From assembly GCF_022965805.1 (NCBI RefSeq), contig NW_027330991.1, positions 1 through 64,000 on the forward strand: DNA of 64,000 nucleotides, in the 5' to 3' direction. Shown in pieces: positions 26,601 to 37,800 of this stretch. The notes below the pieces were generated by a model. That model was not told the origin of the DNA. It searched no databases and saw nothing but the letters and a program-made list of their open reading frames with translations. Source of the stretch: Primulina eburnea. Lineage: Eukaryota > Streptophyta > Magnoliopsida > Lamiales > Gesneriaceae. A program made the translations under genes and the position numbers. Positions within the stretch are counted from its first letter, which is position 1; each line of letters begins with the position of its first letter.

Positions 26601-29600
26601 AAAGTCTTCCAAAAGTAACTCAAGAATTTAACATCGCGACCAGAAACAATAGTCCTAGGCATGCCATGCAACCTAACGACTTCTCTAAAGAACAAATCCG
26701 CAATGTTTGAAGCATCATCGGTTTTATGACAAGCTATAAAATGTGCCATCTTAGAGAATCTATCCACAACAACAAAAATAGAATCCCTCCCCTTCTTAGT
26801 CCTAGGCACCCCAAAATAAAGTCCATAGAAATGTCAATCCAAGTTCTTTTTAAGAATAGCACGCAAAAGTGTTCCCAAAGTTCTATTGACAACTTCAGTT
26901 TGTCCATCCGTTTGAGGATGACAAGTAGTAGAAAACAACAATTTTGTGCCAAGTTTAGCCCATAAAGTCTTCCAAAAGTAACTCAAGAATTTAACATCGC
27001 GACCAGAAACAATAGTCCTAGGCATGCCATGCAACCTACCGACTTCTCTAAAGAACTAATCCGCAATGTTTGAAACATCATCGATTTTATGACAAGCTAT
27101 AAAATGTGCCATCTTAGAGAATCTATCCACAACAACGAAAATAGAATCCATCCCCTTCTTAGTCCTAGGCGACCCCAAAATAAAGTCCATAGAAATGTCA
27201 ATCCAAGTTCTTTTTAAGAATAGCACGCAAAAGTGTTCCCAAAGTTCTATTGACAACTTCAGTTTGTCCATCCGTTTGAGGATGACAAGTAGTAGAAAAC
27301 AACAATTTTGTGCCAAGTTTAGACCATAAAGTATTCCAAAAGTAACTCAAGAATTTAACATCGCGACCAGAAACAATAGTCCTAGGCATGCCATGCAACC
27401 TAACGACTTCTCTAAAGAACAAATCCGCAATGTTTGAAAGCATCATCGATTTTATGGACAAGCTATAAAATGTGCCATCTTAGAGAATCTATCCACAACA
27501 ACAAAAATAGAATCCCTCCCCTTCTTAGTCCTAGGCAACCCCAAAATAAAGTCCATAGAAATGTCAATCCAAGTTCTTTTTAAGAATAGCACGCAAAAGT
27601 GTTCCCAAAGTTCTATTGACAACTTCAGTTTGTCCATCCGTTTGAGGATGACAAGTAGTAGAAAACAACAATTTTGTGCCAAGTTTAGCCCATAAAGTCT
27701 TCCAATAGTAACTCAAGAATTTAACATCGCGACCAGAAACAATAGTCCTAGGCATGCCATGCAACCTAACGACTTCTCTAAAGAACATATCCGCAATGTT
27801 TGAAGCATCATCGGTTTTATGACAAGCTATAAAATGTGCCATCTTAGAGAATCTATCCACAACAACAAAAATAGAATCCCTCCCCTTCTTAGTCCTAGGC
27901 AACCCAAAAATAAAGTCCATAGAAATGTCAATCCAAGTTCTTTTTAAGAATAGCACGCAAAAGTGTTCCCAAAGTTTTATTGACAACTTCAGTTTGTCCA
28001 TCCGTTTGAGGATGACAAGTAGTAGAAAACAACAATTTTGTGCCAAGTTTAGCCCATAAAGTCTTCCAAAAGTAACTCAAGAATTTAACATCGCGACCAG
28101 AAACAACTAGTCCTAGGCATGCCATGCAACCTAACGACTTCTCTAAAGAACAAATCCGCAATAGTTTGAAGCATCATCGGTTTTATGACAAGCTATAAAA
28201 TGTGCCATCTTAGAGAATCTATCCACAACAACAAAAATAGAATCCCTCCCCTTCTTAGTCCTAGGCAACCCCAAAATAAAGTCCATAGAAATGTCAATCC
28301 AAGTTCTTTTTAAGAATAGCACGCAAAAGTGTTCCCAAAGTTCTATTGACAACTTCAGTTTGTCCATCCGTTTGAGGATGACAAGTAGTAGAAAACAACA
28401 ATTTTGTGCCAAGTTTAGCCCATAAAGTCTTCCAAAAGTAACTCAAGAATTTAACATCGCGACCAGAAACAACAGTCCTAGGCATGCCATGCAACCTAAC
28501 GACTTCTCTAAAGAACAAATCCGCAATATTTGAAGCATCATCGGTTTTATGTCAAGCTATAAAATGTGCCATCTTAGAGAATCTATCCACAACAACAAAA
28601 ATAAAATCCCTCCCCTTCTTAGTCCTAGGCAACCCCAAAATAAAGTCCATAGAAATTTCAATCCAAGTTCTTTTTAAGAATAGCACGCAAAAGTGTTCCC
28701 AAAGTTCTATTGACAACTTCAGTTTGTCCATCCGTTTGAGGATGACAAGTAGTAGAAAACAACAATTTTGTGCCAAGTTTAGCCCATAAAGTCTTCCAAT
28801 AGTAACTAAAGAATTTAACATCGCGACCAGAAACAACAGTCCTAGGCATGCCATGCAACCTAACGACTTCTCTAAAGTACAAATCTACAATGTTTGAAGC
28901 ATCATCGGTTTTATGACAAGCTATAAAATGTGCCATCTTAGAGAATCTATCCACAACAACAAAAATAGAATCCCTCCCCTTCTTAGTCTTAGGCGACCCC
29001 AAAATAAAGTCCATAGAAATGTCAATCCAAGTTCTTTTTAAGAATAGCACGCAAAGGTGTTCCCAAAGTTCTATTGACAACTTCAGTTTGTCCATACGTT
29101 TGAGAATGACAAGTAGTTGAATACAAAAATTTTGTGCCAAGTTTAGCCCATAAAGTCTTCCAATAGTAACTAAAGAATTTAACATCGCGACCAGAAACAA
29201 TAGTCCTAGGCATGCCATGCAACCTAACGACTTCTCTAAAGAACAAATCCGCAATGTTTGAAGCATCATCGTTTTTATGACAAGCTATAAAATGTGCCAT
29301 CTTAGAGAATCTATCCACAACAACAAAAATAGAATCCCTCCCCTTCTTAGTCTTAGGCGACCCCAAAATAAAGTCCATAGAAATGTCAATCCAAGTTCTT
29401 TTTAAGAATAGCACGCAAAAGTGTTCCCAAAGTTTTATTGACAACTTCAGTTGGTCCATCCGTTTGAGGATGACAAGTAGTAGAAAACAACAATTTTGTG
29501 CCAAGTTTAGCCCATAAAGTCTTCCAAAAGTAACTCAAGAATTTAATATCGCGATCAGAAACAATAGTCCTAGGCACTGCCATGCAACCTAACGACTTCT

Positions 29601-30599
29601 CTAAAGAACATATCCGCAATGTTTGAAGCATCATCGGTTTTATGCACAAGCTATAAAATGTGCCATCTTAGAGAATCTATCCACAACAACAAAAATAGAA
29701 TCCCTCCCCTTCTTAGTCTTAGGCGACCCCAAAATAAAGTCCATAGAAATGTCAATCCAAGTTCTTTTTAAGAATAGCACACAAAGGTGTTCCCAAAGTT
29801 CTATTGACAACTTAAGTTTGTCCATCCGTTTGAGGATGACAAGTAGTAGAAAACAACAATTTTGTGCCAAGTTTAGCCCATAAAGTCTTCCAAAAGTAAC
29901 TCAAAAATTTAAGATCGCGACCAGAAACAAAAGTCCTAGGCACTCCATGCAACCTAACGACTTCTCTAAAGAACAAATCCGCAATGTTTGAAGCATCATC
30001 GGTTTTATGACAAGCTATAAAATGTGCCATCTTAGAGAATCTATCCACAACAACAAAAATAGAATCCCTCCCCTTCTTAGTCCTGGGCAACCCCAAAATA
30101 AAGTCCATAGAAATGTCAATCCAAGTTCTTTTTAAGAATAGCACGCAAAAGTGTTCCCAAAGTTCTATTGACAACTTCAGTTTGTCCATCCGTTTGAGGA
30201 TGACAAGTAGTAGAAAACAACAATTTTGTGCCAAGTTTAGCCCATAAAGTCTTCCAATAGTAACTAAATAATTTAGCATCGCGACCAGAAACAATAGTCC
30301 TAGGCATGCCATGCAACCTAACGACTTCTCTAAAGAACAAATCCGCAATGTTTGAAGCATCATCGTTTTTATGACAAGCTATAAAATGTGCCATCTTAGA
30401 GAATCTATCCACAACAACAAAAATAGAATCCCTCCCCTTCTTTGTCTTAGGCGACCCCAAAATAAAGTCCATAGAAATGTCAATCCAAGTTCTTTTTAAG
30501 AATAGCACGCAAAAGTGTTCCCAAAGTTCTATTGACAACTTCAGTTTGTCCATCCGTTTGAGGATGACAAGTAGTAGAAAACAACAATTTTGTGCCAAG

Positions 30600-30604
30600 T
30601 TTAG
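30600..30604 (+). other. Target-site duplication, left copy (TTTAG) of the gag-protease element
   Basis: TTTAG precedes the TG end of the left LTR. The right copy at 34880-34884 reads TCTAG, one mismatch. Confidence 0.75.
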
Positions 30605-31473
30605 TGATATGAATCTTTGCACGAATAAATAGCAAACACGATTAAACAATCGCACCCTCTATTTAATTACGATTATAAGATCCGTGTGTTTTTCCCGATC
30701 TTTTGAATCAAGTAATTTGGTGTGTTATTCACCTCTAAACTAGAAAAGTTTAGCAACAAATAAACACGAAGATAAACAATCGAAAGTTGATACGAACCTT
30801 CGAAGAACGACGCCTACGACAATCCGCACAAGCACGACCGACAAACGCCACAAAGTTAGAAACTTTGATAAGTTTGATTTTTGATGCACAAAGCTAAAGC
30901 CTTGAAAGTTGAGAGAAAATCTCAAAAGTTTGATAAAACTCAAAATATTATGTCTAATGTGTTCTGAATTTTTCGACCAACCTAGTCTAGATATCAAAAG
31001 ATACCAAAAATCTAGTCTCCCAAAATAATAAAACTCTAGAAAAAGAAATAAATCCGCGCAGAAAACGCTAGGCACGGACCCCGTGCAGACCTCCGTGTCT
31101 GGGTCCGTGTACATACTGTAAAACTCTTCAATTGGGATCAAGGGACACGGAACCCGTGCTCACCTCCGTGTACGGGTCCGTGTAGGCACTGTATTTGCCA
31201 ATAACAAAGGGCACGGACCCCGTGCCTGGGTCCGTCTCCAGGTCCGTGCAGGCTCTGTATTTGCTTATCTCCGGATGTAAAGGGCACGGACCCCATGTGC
31301 AGGTCCGTGTCGTGGTCCGTGAAGACTCGGTTGAGGAGATTAATGCTTGAATCCTATTCCTTTGGCCCTCCAACATTCTTCCATGCATCCCGAGCCCTCC
31401 ACCACTTTTCTCCTCGCACTTAAATCCATCTTCTTCGCTCATACGCCCGTGCAAGGCTACCATGTTCGCATCA
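30605..31473 (-). repeat. 3' LTR of the gag-protease element (869 bp)
   Basis: Runs from TGATATGAATCTTTGCACG to GTTCGCATCA on the plus strand and matches 34011-34879 along its length. It includes four degenerate repeats of about 65-73 bp around GGGCACGGACCCCGTGC (31071-31326). The gag frame enters it from the internal region and ends at 31128. A second open frame at 30740-31141 continues the same repeat in another phase and is not taken as a gene. Confidence 0.95.
31071..31326 (-). repeat. Four ~65-73 bp tandem repeats within the LTR, partly translated
   Basis: Each copy contains GGCACGGACCCCGTG-like and GGTCCGTG-like words, which are themselves partly complementary. On the minus strand two copies are read by the gag frame as the peptide pattern YTDPYTEVSTGSV and CTDLETDPGTGSV. 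The same array occurs in the other LTR at about 34477-34732. Confidence 0.8.
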
Positions 31474-33356
31474 TCCTCCCCTTCTTGAAAAGGATTTGTC
31501 CTCAAATCTTCACTCCTTTGGGCCATCAAATTATCTTTCTTTTCTTTTTCTTTGGCCTCTTTTTCTCTCTCTTTTTTCTTTTCTATGGTCATCTCACTTT
31601 TTTGTTCACTCTTTCTTTCGACCATATATTTTTTGTTTTCTAAGGCCACCTCACTTTTGAATTCACTCTTTTTTTCGGCCTCATCTCTCTTTTTCTTTTT
31701 CAAATGGTCCTCCAACACTTGCTTTGGGGACAAAGGAAGTAATACAACGGTTTCTTTCTTCAAGACAAACGAATACTTATTCTTGAACCCATCATGTGAT
31801 ACACGCCTATCATATTGCCAAGGTCTACCCAACAAGACATGACATGCATGCATAGGTACCACATCACACAAAACCTCATCCACATACTTCCCAATAGAAA
31901 ATGACACTAGAACTTGCCTATTTACCTTCACCTCCGCACAATCGTTCAACCATTGAAGCCTATATGGTTGAGGATGTTTTATTGTAGGCAATCCCAATTT
32001 TTCCACCATCTCAACACTAGCCACATTAGTGCAACTCCCCCCATCTATGATTACATTGCAAACCTTACCATTCACAAAACATCTAGTGTGGAACAAATTC
32101 TCCCTTTGGCTAGCCTCTTCATCCTTGACTTGGGCACTCATGATTCGCCTAGTCACTAGCGCTTCTCCTACAACCGCCCCATACCCCTCATCGGGTTCCT
32201 CCAACTCCGGCATATCATCATCACTACCCTCGCCATCCCCCTCACTTTGAGACTCATACTCACCATAATCATTTAAGAACATGACTCTCTTATTAGGACA
32301 CTCACTAGCAATATGGCCCAACCCTTGACATCTAAAACATTTTGTATCTCTAGAACGAGTAGTAGGAATTTCAGATTTACCTTGTACTCCATGTCTAGGT
32401 GTCTCTTGCTTTGGTTCAAACTTAGGCTTGGTCACCACTTTGCTATCATCTCGCTTGGCCGCATTTGGTCGCCAAGAAGAAGACGAACCCCCGGTTTGGT
32501 TGGTGCGACCAACTCCACGCCTTTTGAGTTGTTGCTCCACCTTCATGGCCATTTGCATCATCTCGTCTAGATCCAAGTAGTGCCGAAGCTCAACTTGATC
32601 TTGGATTTCCCTGTTCAAACCACAAAGAAAACGAGCCATTGTTGCTTCATTATCTTCCTCAATATTGGCCCTAATCATGACTACTTCCATCTCCTTATAG
32701 TAGTCCTCCACACTCTTTAACCCTTGCCTTAAGGTTTGTAGCCTCTTAAACATCTCTCTATAGTAGTGGTTAGGCACAAATCTTTTTCTCATCACTCTCT
32801 TCATCTCATCCCAAGACTCAATAGGTCTTTCATTACACCTCCTTTTAGTGGTCACTAATTGATCCCACCAAATGAGAGCATAGTCTAAGAACTCTACCAC
32901 CGCCAACCTCACCTTCTTTTGTTCGGAGTAGTGGTGACACTCAAAAACAAATTCTACCCTCTTTTCCCATTCTAAGTACGCCTCCGGGTCAGACTTCCCA
33001 TGGAACGAAGGGATTTTCATCTTAATGCTACCCAAGTGACCATCTTCCCTAGTCTCCTCAAATCTACCCCTCATGGCTTCCCTTCTTCCTCTACCAAATC
33101 CTCTACCTCTTCCATTCCTACCCCAATTCTCATTTTGACTCTCATCTCCTCCCCCAAAATCATATTCCTCATCTTCGCCTCTACCCGAATCCTTAGGCCT
33201 AGACTTACTCCCACTAACACTAACCTCTAGTTTACCCATCCTCTCATTCAACGACTCCATTTGGGCCGCCATCATCCTACTAAAGTCCCCAAACATCGCC
33301 TCTAGTGGATACTTAGATGACCCCGGGTTCGAACTATCTCCTACCTCCTTCTCCAT
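31128..33356 (-). CDS. Gag-protease protein of non-autonomous element, 742 aa, C-terminus encoded in the LTR
   Basis: The N-terminus has a short coiled-coil-like segment (about 20-45) and an RG-rich stretch (80-100). A retrotransposon gag domain follows (about 110-275, with YALIWWDQLV and SVEDYYKEMEV). A zinc knuckle lies at C340/C343/H348/C353, then an acidic linker. A retropepsin-like domain (about 425-525) has IIDGGSCTN, with D438 as the likely catalytic residue; the Gly-Gly-Ser replaces the more common Thr-Gly-Ala, a variant usual in this gag type as I recall. A Lys/Glu-rich segment (551-610) leads abruptly to NPFQEGEDDAN, which resembles the extreme C-terminus of a chromoviral Pol. RT to integrase therefore seems deleted in frame. 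Residues from about 629 on lie in the 3' LTR. Confidence 0.85.
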   Translation of the reverse strand: MEKEVGDSSNPGSSKYPLEAMFGDFSRMMAAQMESLNERMGKLEVSVSGSKSRPKDSGRGEDEEYDFGGGDESQNENWGRNGRGRGFGRGRREAMRGRFEETREDGHLGSIKMKIPSFHGKSDPEAYLEWEKRVEFVFECHHYSEQKKVRLAVVEFLDYALIWWDQLVTTKRRCNERPIESWDEMKRVMRKRFVPNHYYREMFKRLQTLRQGLKSVEDYYKEMEVVMIRANIEEDNEATMARFLCGLNREIQDQVELRHYLDLDEMMQMAMKVEQQLKRRGVGRTNQTGGSSSSWRPNAAKRDDSKVVTKPKFEPKQETPRHGVQGKSEIPTTRSRDTKCFRCQGLGHIASECPNKRVMFLNDYGEYESQSEGDGEGSDDDMPELEEPDEGYGAVVGEALVTRRIMSAQVKDEEASQRENLFHTRCFVNGKVCNVIIDGGSCTNVASVEMVEKLGLPTIKHPQPYRLQWLNDCAEVKVNRQVLVSFSIGKYVDEVLCDVVPMHACHVLLGRPWQYDRRVSHDGFKNKYSFVLKKETVVLLPLSPKQVLEDHLKKKKRDEAEKKSEFKSEVALENKKYMVERKSEQKSEMTIEKKKEREKEAKEKEKKDNLMAQRSEDLRTNPFQEGEDDANMVALHGRMSEEDGFKCEEKSGGGLGMHGRMLEGQRNRIQALISSTESSRTTTRTCTWGPCPLHPEISKYRACTDLETDPGTGSVPFVIGKYSAYTDPYTEVSTGSVSLDPN
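31474..31486 (-). other. Polypurine tract of the gag-protease element
   Basis: Minus strand reads AAGAAGGGGAGGA right before the LTR start TGATGCGAAC. The tract is also coding sequence, overlapping the EGEDD residues of the polyprotein tail. Confidence 0.8.
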
Positions 33357-33779
33357 CTAATTCTTAGAGTTGTACCTGCAAGAAAATGTTAGTAGAAAAC
33401 AAATACTCCTCACCCAAAAGCTCACGGTCACTCCAAAGAAGTTCACTCGTCTTTTACCTCGAATATTTTTTTGCTCACAACAAATACTCACCGGTCACTC
33501 CAAAGAAATTCACTCACACTCAAGTATTTTCACTCGAATTTGATGTGTCTCTCTAAAGTGCTCAAGCTTTGTATGTGGGTATCAAACAATCAAGTTCAAA
33601 CTCGTGAACAATTTGTAATCGACTCACTTAGACTGTGTAGACTAGCAATTTGAAGGTAACTTTTTTTTTTTTTTCTTTTTTTTTTTTTTTGACTGTGAGA
33701 GGCAATTGAATATGACTCTATGAAGACAATAGAACAAAATACTCAAAAGAAATAATAGTGAATTTTCGGAATTTTTGTA

Positions 33780-33824
<45 letters not shown>

Positions 33825-33996
33825 CTTGAATTCCGAAAATTCAAAGGAAAAAAAAAAGACTCAAAATTTCGTGTATCACAGATTCACGAAAATTACGAAG
33901 AACGATAGAACAAACAGATCTGAAAGCGGAATTAAATAATAATAAGATCTGCTGAAAGAACGAATGATAAACTCACTTGAATTCAATAAACCTGGC
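33357..33996 (-). other. Untranslated leader of the gag-protease element, with long homopolymers
   Basis: About 640 bases between the primer site and the gag start. It contains two T-rich runs, about 33660-33690 (interrupted by a C) and about 33782-33821 (roughly 40 T). These are A tracts in the element's RNA. No gene seen; the open frame at 33471-33653 is not supported. Confidence 0.7.
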
Positions 33997-34008
33997 GCTC
34001 TGATACCA
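33997..34008 (-). other. Primer binding site of the gag-protease element (initiator tRNA-Met)
   Basis: Minus strand reads TGGTATCAGAGC, two bases inside the 5' LTR. Same primer as chromovirus 1 and 2. Confidence 0.9.
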
Positions 34009-34010
34009 AA

Positions 34011-34879
34011 TGATATGAATCTTTGCACGAATAAATAGCAAACACGATTAAACAATCGCACCCTCTATTTAATTACGATTATAAGATCCGTGTGTTTTTC
34101 CCGATCTTTTGAATCAAGTAATTTGGTGTGTTATTCACCTCTAAACTAGAAAAGTTTAGCAACAAATAAACACGAAGATAAACAATCGAAAGTTGATACG
34201 AACCTTCGAAGAACGACGCCTACGACAATCCGCACAAGCACGACCGACAAACGCCACAAAGTTAGAAACTTTGATAAGTTTGATTTTTGATGCACAAAGC
34301 TAAAGCCTTGAAAGTTGAGAGAAAATCTCAAAAGTTTGATAAAACTCAAAATATTATGTCTAATGTGTTCTGAATTTTTCGACCAACCTAGTCTAGATAT
34401 CAAAAGATACCAAAAATCTAGTCTCCCAAAATAATAAAACTCTAGAAAAAGAAATAAATCCGCGCAGAAAACGCTAGGCACGGACCCCGTGCAGACCTCC
34501 GTGTCTGGGTCCGTGTACATACTGTAAAACTCTTCAATTGGGATCAAGGGACACGGAACCCGTGCTCACCTCCGTGTACGGGTCCGTGTAGGCACTGTAT
34601 TTGCCAATAACAAAGGGCACGGACCCCGTGCCTGGGTCCGTCTCCAGGTCCGTGCAGGCTCTGTATTTGCTTATCTCCGGATGTAAAGGGCACGGACCCC
34701 ATGTGCAGGTCCGTGTCGTGGTCCGTGAAGACTCGGTTGAGGAGATTAATGCTTGAATCCTATTCCTTTGGCCCTCCAACATTCTTCCATGCATCCCGAG
34801 CCCTCCACCACTTTTCTCCTCGCACTTAAATCCATCTTCTTCGCTCATACGCCCGTGCAAGGCTACCATGTTCGCATCA
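34011..34879 (-). repeat. 5' LTR of the gag-protease element (869 bp)
   Basis: Same length as 30605-31473 and no difference seen on inspection; the encoded 133-residue frame in each copy is identical. This indicates a very recent insertion or recent gene conversion. Confidence 0.95.
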
Positions 34880-37800
34880 TCTAGCCCATAAAGTCTTCCA
34901 ATAGTAACTAAAGAATTTAACATCGCGACCAGAAACAATAGTCCTAGGCACTCCATGCAACCTAACGACTTCTTTAAAGAACAAATCCGCAATGTTTGAA
35001 GCATCATCGGTTTTATGACAAGCTATAAAATGTGCCATCTTAGAGAATCTATCCACAACAACAAAAATAAAATCCCTCCCCGTCTTAGTCCTAGGCAACC
35101 CCAAAATAAAGTCCATAGAAATTTCAATCCAAGTTCTTTTTAAGAATAGCACGCAAAAGTGTTCCCAAAGTTCTATTGACAACTTCAGTTTGTCCATCCG
35201 TTTGAGGATGACAAGTAGTAGAAAACAACAATTTTGTGCCAAGTTAATAGAATCCCTCCCCTTCTTTGTCTTAGGCGACCCCAAAATAAAGTCCATAGAA
35301 ATGTCAATCCAAGTTCTTTTTAAGAATAGCACGCAAAGGTGTTCCCAAAGTTCTATTGACAACTTCAGTTTGTCCATCCGTTTGAGAATGACAAGTAGTT
35401 GAAAACAACAATTTTGTGCCAAGTTTAGCCCATAAAGTCTTCCAATAGTAACTAAAGAATTTAACATCGCGACCAGAAACAATAGTCCTAGGCATGCCAT
35501 GCAACCTAACGACTTCTCTAAAGACCAAATCCGCAATGTTTGAAGCATCATCGTTTTATGACAAGCTATAAAATGTGCCATCTTAGAGAATCTATCCACA
35601 ACAACAAAAATAGAATCCCTCCCCTTCTTTGTTTAGGCGACCCCAAAATAAAGTCCATAGAAATGTCAATCCAAGTTCTTTTTAAGAATAGCATGCAAAA
35701 GTGTTCCCAAAGTTCTATTGACAACTTCAGTTTGCCATCCGCTTGAGGATGACAAGTAGTAGAAAACAATAATTTTGTGCCAAGTTTAGCCCTAAAGTCT
35801 TCAAAAAGTAACTCAAGAATTTAACATCGCGACCAGAATACAATAGTCCTAGGCACTCCATGCAACCTAACGACTTCTTTAAAGAACAAATCCGCAATGT
35901 TTGAAGCATCATCGGTTTTATGACAAGCTATAAAATGTGCTATCTTAGAGAATCTATCCACAACAACAAAAATAGAATCCCTCCCCTTCTTAGTCCTAGG
36001 CAACCCCAAAATAAAGTCCATAGAAATGTCAATCCAAGTTCTTTTTAAAAATAGCACGAAAAAGTGTTCCCAAAGTTCTACTGACAACTTCAGTTTGTCC
36101 ATCCGTTTGAGGATAACAAGTAGTAGAAAACAACAATTTTGTGCCAAGTTTAGCCCATAAAGTCTTCCAATAGTAACTAAAGAATTTAACATCGCGACCA
36201 GAAACAATAGTCCTAGGCATGCCATGCAACCTAACGACTTCTCTAAAGTACAAATCTACAATGTTTGAAGCATCATCGGTTTTATGACAAGCTATAAAAT
36301 GTGCCATCTTAGAGAATCTATCCACAACAACAAAAATAGAATCCCTCCCCTTCTTTGTCTTAGGCGACCCCAAAATAAAGTCCATAGAAATGTCAATCCA
36401 AGTTCTTTTTAAGAATAGCACGCAAAAGTGTTCCCAAAGTTCTATTGACAACTAAAGTTTGTCCATCCGTTTGAGGATGACAAGTAGTAGAGAACAACAA
36501 TTTTATGCCAAATTTAGCCCATAAAGTCTTCCAAAAGTAATTCAAGAATTTAACATCGCGACCATAAACAATAGTCCTAGGCATGCCATGCAACCTAACA
36601 ACTTCTCTAAAGAAAAAATCCGCAATGTTTGAAGCATCATCGGTTTTATGACAAGTTATAAAATGTGCCATCTTAGAGAATCTATCCACAACAACAAAAA
36701 TAGAATCCCTCCCCTTCTTAGTCCTAGGCAACCCCAAAATAAAGTCCATAGAAATGTCAATCCAAGTTCTTTTAAAGAATAGCACGCAAAAGTGTTCCCA
36801 AAGTTCTATTGACAACTTAAGTTTGTCCATCCGTTTTAGGATGACAAGTAGTAGAAAACAACAATTTTGTGCCAAGTTTAGCCCATAAAGTCTTCCAAAA
36901 GTAACTCAAGAATTTAACATCGCGACCAGAAACAATAGTCCTAGGCATGCCATGCAACCTAACGACTTCTCTAAAGAACAAATCCGCAATGTTTGAAGCA
37001 TCATCGGTTTTATGACAAGCTATAAAATGTGCCATCTTAGAGAATCTATCCACAACAACAAAAATAGAATCCTTCCCCTTCTTAGTCCTAGGCAACCCCA
37101 AAATAAAGTCCATAGAAATGTCAATCCAAGTTCTTTTTAAGAATAGCACGCAAAAGTGTTCCCAAAGTTCTATTGACAACTTAAGTTTGTCCATCCGTTT
37201 GAGGATGACAAGTAGTAGAAAACAACAATTTTGTGCCAAGTTTAGCCCATAAAGTCTTCCAAAAGTAACTCAAGAATTTAACATCGCGACCAGAAACAAT
37301 AGTCCTAGGCATGCCATGCAACCTAACGACTTCTCTAAAGAACAAATCCGCAATGTTTGAAGCATCATCGGTTTTATGACAAGCTATAAAATGTGCCATC
37401 TTAGAGAATCTATCCACAACAACAAAAATAGAATCCCTCCCCTTCTTAGTCCTAGGCAACCCCAAAATAAAGTCCATAGAAATGTCAATCCAAGTTCTTT
37501 TAAAGAATAGCACGCAAAAGTGTTCCCAAAGTTCTATTGACAACTTAAGTTTGTCCATCCGTTTGAGGATGACAAGTAGTAGAAAACAACAATTTTGTGC
37601 CAAGTTTAGCCCATAAAGTCTTCCAAAAGTAACTCAAGAATTTAACATCGCGACCAGAAACAATAGTCCTAGGCATGCCATGCAACCTAACGACTTCTCT
37701 AAAGAACAAATCCGCAATGTTTGAAGCATCATCGGTTTTATGACAAGCTATAAAATGTGCCATCTTAGAGAATCTATCCACAACAACAAAAATAGAATCC

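Larger units (their letters stand above)
20648..30604 (-). repeat. Integrase-derived satellite, array block C (about 27 units)
   Basis: Begins with the second CAATC copy and continues the unit cut at 12018, so blocks B and C were continuous before insertion. Units from about 21.1 to 27.5 kb form a subfamily with TTTAGACCATAAAG, GAACTAATCCGC and CATCATCGATTTTAT variants. Later units include the TTTGTCTTAGGCGAC and AACTAAAGAATTT variants. The unit at 29450-29620 carries the SDRD/TTAATATCGCGATC and ACATATCCGC markers seen again in blocks D and E. Ends at TTTAG (30600-30604), the target of the gag-protease element. Confidence 0.95.
30605..34879 (-). mobile_element. Non-autonomous gag-protease LTR element (CRM-like chromovirus derivative), minus strand
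   Basis: A 4275-bp element with two 869-bp LTRs that appear identical by eye, an initiator-Met primer site and a polypurine tract. Its only long frame encodes gag and a protease-like domain; RT, RNase H and integrase are absent. It would need enzymes from an autonomous relative. The LTR ends are TGAT...ATCA. The imperfect 5-bp duplication TTTAG/TCTAG and resumed unit phase show clean insertion into the satellite. CRM assignment rests on recalled resemblance of the gag and GGSCTNVAS protease and on the frame running into the LTR; it is tentative. Confidence 0.9.

Noticed and set aside
30740..31141. 133-codon frame in the gag-protease LTR (repeated at 34146-34547) as a gene
   Set aside because: Identical in both LTRs only because the LTRs are identical; no recognisable domain, and its end overlaps the tandem repeat also read by gag.
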